A DNA stretch of 17,422 nt from Candidatus Egerieousia excrementavium. GTDB lineage: Bacteria; Bacteroidota; Bacteroidia; Bacteroidales; UBA932. The stretch is from contig JADINB010000144.1 of NCBI GenBank assembly GCA_017694275.1, positions 1-17,422 of the forward strand, in the 5' to 3' direction. The translations under genes were made by a program, and so were the position numbers. This document shows positions 15,849 through 17,422 of this stretch, piece by piece. The notes beneath the pieces were generated by a model that made no database searches, was not told the DNA's origin, and saw nothing but the letters and a program-made list of their open reading frames with translations. Position 1 is the stretch's first letter, and every line of letters starts with the position of its first letter.

Positions 15849-16841
15849 ATGAGTGAAAAAAGAGCAGTAATTACTGGCATTGAAGCTTATCTGCCTGACT
15901 ATGTATTGACAAATGACGAACTCTCGACAATGGTTGAGACATCGGACGAGTGGATAATGAGCAGGGTGGGTATAAAGACCCGCAGGATTTTAAAGGAAGA
16001 CGGTCTCGGCACATCCTATATGGGTGAAGCGGCCGTGAAGAAGTTGCTCGAGGCTACAGGTACAAAGCCCGAAGAAGTAGACATGCTTGTATGTGCGACA
16101 GTGACACCGGATATGCTCTTCCCTGCAACGGCAAATATAATCTGCGACAAGTGCGGTATTCTGAATGCCTGGGGATATGATATAAATGCGGGCTGCAGCG
16201 GTTTCATTTTTACATTCGAGACAGTGCGCACGTTTATTGAATCGGGCCGTTATAAAAAAGTGGTCCTTGTTTGCGGCGAGCGTATGAGCGGAATCGTAGA
16301 TTATACCGACAGGACAACTTGTCCTCTTTTCGGAGATGGCGCTGTTGCTATGCTTGTAGAGCCGACCGATGATTTGAACCTGGGATTTCAGGATTCCATT
16401 CTGCACGTGGATGGAGTGGGGCGTCATTATCTTTACATGGAGGCGGGCGGATCAATGTATCCTGCAACTGAGGAGACAGTGAAAAACCGCAAGCATTTTG
16501 TACATCAGGACGGGCAGCATGTCTTCAAGTATGCCGTCTCGCATATGGCTGATGTATCGGCAGAGATGATGGAGAGGCACAACCTTACGGCTGACGACAT
16601 AGCATATCTTATTCCTCACCAGGCAAATTTGAGAATAATTGATGCGACAGGCAGACGCATGGGGCTTACTCCTGAAAAGATTCTGATAGACATTGAAAAA
16701 TTCGGCAACACAGCGGGAACTTCAATTCCTCTTGCGTTGTGGGATTTCAAAGACAAGTTCAAAAAAGGTGATACTCTTATCTTTTCAGCTTTCGGTGCAG
16801 GCTTTACATGGGGTACCATTCTTTACAGGTGGGGTTATTAA
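15849..16841 (+). CDS. fabH: 3-oxoacyl-ACP synthase III
   Basis: Starts fatty-acid elongation by condensing a short acyl-CoA primer with malonyl-ACP. In Bacteroidota it usually also accepts branched primers. The 330 residues show the thiolase-fold catalytic triad: Cys116 in INAGCSGF, His257 in PHQANLRI and Asn287 in FGNTAGTSIPL. The FGDGAVAML block and the C-terminal FGAGFTWG loop are also present. Start ATG at 15849 gives MSEKRAVITGI, the expected N-terminus. It is last in the yceD-rpmF-plsX operon. No terminator sits directly behind it, so read-through into the tRNA unit is possible. No missing residue or unusual insertion is seen. Confidence 0.97.
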   Translation: MSEKRAVITGIEAYLPDYVLTNDELSTMVETSDEWIMSRVGIKTRRILKEDGLGTSYMGEAAVKKLLEATGTKPEEVDMLVCATVTPDMLFPATANIICDKCGILNAWGYDINAGCSGFIFTFETVRTFIESGRYKKVVLVCGERMSGIVDYTDRTTCPLFGDGAVAMLVEPTDDLNLGFQDSILHVDGVGRHYLYMEAGGSMYPATEETVKNRKHFVHQDGQHVFKYAVSHMADVSAEMMERHNLTADDIAYLIPHQANLRIIDATGRRMGLTPEKILIDIEKFGNTAGTSIPLALWDFKDKFKKGDTLIFSAFGAGFTWGTILYRWGY

Positions 16842-16853
16842 AATTGTCCAGGT

Positions 16854-16884
16854 TTTGAACTGACAAGAAAAAATTATATTTTTG
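16854..16884 (+). promoter_or_regulatory. Consensus promoter of tRNA-Arg
   Basis: TTTG (16854-16857), 19 nt, TATTTTTG (16877-16884). Both boxes fit the Bacteroidota consensus with the same 19-nt spacing as the gyrB and yceD promoters, and the tRNA 5' end lies 13 nt downstream. Confidence 0.8.
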
Positions 16885-16896
16885 CATCCGATTTGG

Positions 16897-16968
16897 GGCC
16901 CTATAGTTCAAGGGATAGAACGGAAGTTTCCTAAACTTTAAATGCAGGTTCGAGTCCTGCTGGGGCTA
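16897..16968 (+). tRNA. tRNA-Arg (anticodon CCT)
   Basis: A full cloverleaf can be drawn. The acceptor is GGCCCTA (16897-16903) with TGGGGCT (16961-16967) and discriminator A. The D-stem is GTTC/GAAC and the anticodon stem GAAGT/ACTTT around loop TTCCTAA, with anticodon CCT at 16930-16932, reading AGG. The variable region is 4 nt (AAAT). The T-arm is GCAGG-TTCGAGT-CCTGC. The acceptor contains U6-G67 and also a terminal G1-U72 wobble. CCA is not encoded. The acceptor boundary could be off by one base. Confidence 0.93.
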
Positions 16969-16971
16969 CTG

Positions 16972-16998
16972 AAAGGCGTTCGTCAGGACGCCTTTTTT
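16972..16998 (+). terminator. Intrinsic terminator behind tRNA-Arg
   Basis: AAAGGCGT (16972-16979) pairs with ACGCCTTT (16988-16995), extended by T-G and C-G to a small GTCA loop, and ends in TTTTTT. It starts 4 nt after the tRNA, so it probably ends both the tRNA transcript and read-through from fabH. Confidence 0.9.
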
Positions 16999-17143
16999 CG
17001 TAAATGTGCGCTGCAGTGCGCTCTGAACAGGGGTGAAAGTTTCCCATATTTGCCTATTTTTGTGCCGAAACGGCCCCCAATGCGGCCCCAAGATTCAATA
17101 TTTATAGTATACGTGGCTTTTCCATATAGCTTTCGGATCTTCA
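16999..17143. other. Non-coding stretch with short direct repeats, downstream of tRNA-Arg
   Basis: No convincing gene. Two short direct repeats are seen: GTGCGCT at 17006-17012 and 17016-17022 (10-nt period), and CGGCCCC at 17071-17077 and 17083-17089 (12-nt period). An isolated TATTTTTG (17055-17062) matches the -7 consensus but has no -33 partner and no gene after it. I find no second copy of the tRNA 3' end, so an att site cannot be shown. Confidence 0.5.
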
Positions 17144-17368
17144 CTATCTTTTTTCTGTGTAAGAGTTTTTGAATATACCGCCTGAATTTACCTCGTAATA
17201 TTCCCCGTCCGGTGTTAATTCAATATACAATACATTGCCTTTGTCTCCTCGTTTTACAAACAAGAAAGTTTCTTTCGTTTCGTTCGTATACGGTCTGTAT
17301 ATAAATTCCCTAGCCTGTTCATATTGCAACCTCTTTGCCTTCTCTTGTGCAGCGTGAATAGACAACAT
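17144..17368 (-). CDS. Small protein of unknown function, possibly from a mobile element
   Basis: A 74-residue frame that I do not recognise. Residues 5-21 look helical and charged (HAAQEKAKRLQYEQARE). Then come likely beta strands (TFLFVKRGD, NVLYIELTP, EYYEVNSGG) and a basic tail ending in EKR. That helix-then-strands shape with a Gly-rich turn loosely recalls the C-terminal nuclease-like domains of phage head-associated toxins, but this is only a resemblance and I claim no function. It points towards the tRNA gene, and its region is AT-richer (67 G/C in the 180 bases 17161-17340, 37%, against 30 of 60 in 16441-16500 of fabH), which fits acquired DNA. An open frame runs from the window edge up to it in a different phase, so it may be the end of a longer, frameshifted gene. 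The first visible ATG is used. Confidence 0.45.
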   Translation of the reverse strand: MLSIHAAQEKAKRLQYEQAREFIYRPYTNETKETFLFVKRGDKGNVLYIELTPDGEYYEVNSGGIFKNSYTEKR

Positions 17369-17422
17369 TTTCCAATGGCGCTGTCATGAATTCCGGTTAT
17401 TCTGCCCTGAATAGTCTTAGCC

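Noticed and set aside
16942..17172. A rightward 76-codon frame starting inside the tRNA
   Set aside because: It begins in the anticodon arm of the tRNA and reads through its terminator, with no homology; not a credible gene.
1..17422. CRISPR array, insertion sequence, riboswitch or defence cluster
   Set aside because: I looked for regularly spaced repeats, terminal inverted repeats with transposase, long structured leaders and typical defence genes and found none. The guaA and xerD gaps are too short for a known purine or other riboswitch.

Overview
The window looks like ordinary, densely coded chromosome from a member of the Bacteroidota, most likely Bacteroidales. Three things point there. 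The promoter elements fit the Bacteroidota form TTTG/TTG-N19-TAnnTTTG. Shine-Dalgarno sequences are mostly absent. The gene types also fit: a plug-less TonB-receptor-like barrel paired with a very long TPR protein, a short gyrB without the gamma-proteobacterial insert, and an alpha-oxoamine synthase of the sphingolipid/sulfonolipid class. I cannot name the genus from sequence alone.

Layout. (1) Bases 1-8052 are transcribed leftwards. A secreted TPR-repeat protein overlaps an outer-membrane beta-barrel gene by 11 nt. A 120-nt gap with a consensus promoter and a direct repeat follows. Then come gyrB, an M23/LysM peptidoglycan hydrolase starting 1 nt after the gyrB stop, and the first 124 codons of an alpha-oxoamine synthase cut by the window edge. 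(2) A compact divergent promoter region at 8053-8141 separates this from a rightward operon, ftsE-nth-xerD (8142-10492), which covers division ABC ATPase, base-excision repair and chromosome dimer resolution. (3) guaA (leftward, 10546-12150) converges on xerD and diverges from typA/bipA (rightward, 12254-14053). The guaA/typA intergenic region repeats the back-to-back promoter design of the first one. (4) A fatty-acid/phospholipid operon, yceD(DUF177)-rpmF-plsX-fabH (14125-16841), follows behind a consensus promoter. (5) A tRNA-Arg(CCT) gene has its own promoter and a strong intrinsic terminator. (6) The last ~420 bases are AT-richer and hold only a small unrecognised leftward reading frame. 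This may be the edge of an element integrated behind the tRNA gene, but no integrase or att repeat is visible.

How the genes work together: most encode housekeeping functions of envelope growth and chromosome maintenance (GyrB, XerD, Nth, FtsE, the M23 hydrolase, PlsX/FabH). I found no CRISPR array, defence island, IS element or biosynthetic cluster. The items most worth a second look are a 12-nt direct repeat in the gyrB leader, the mirrored -7 boxes of the two divergent promoter regions, a typA promoter that leaves almost no 5' UTR, a roughly 27-residue insertion in GuaA, the coupled TPR/beta-barrel pair, and the sequence downstream of tRNA-Arg.
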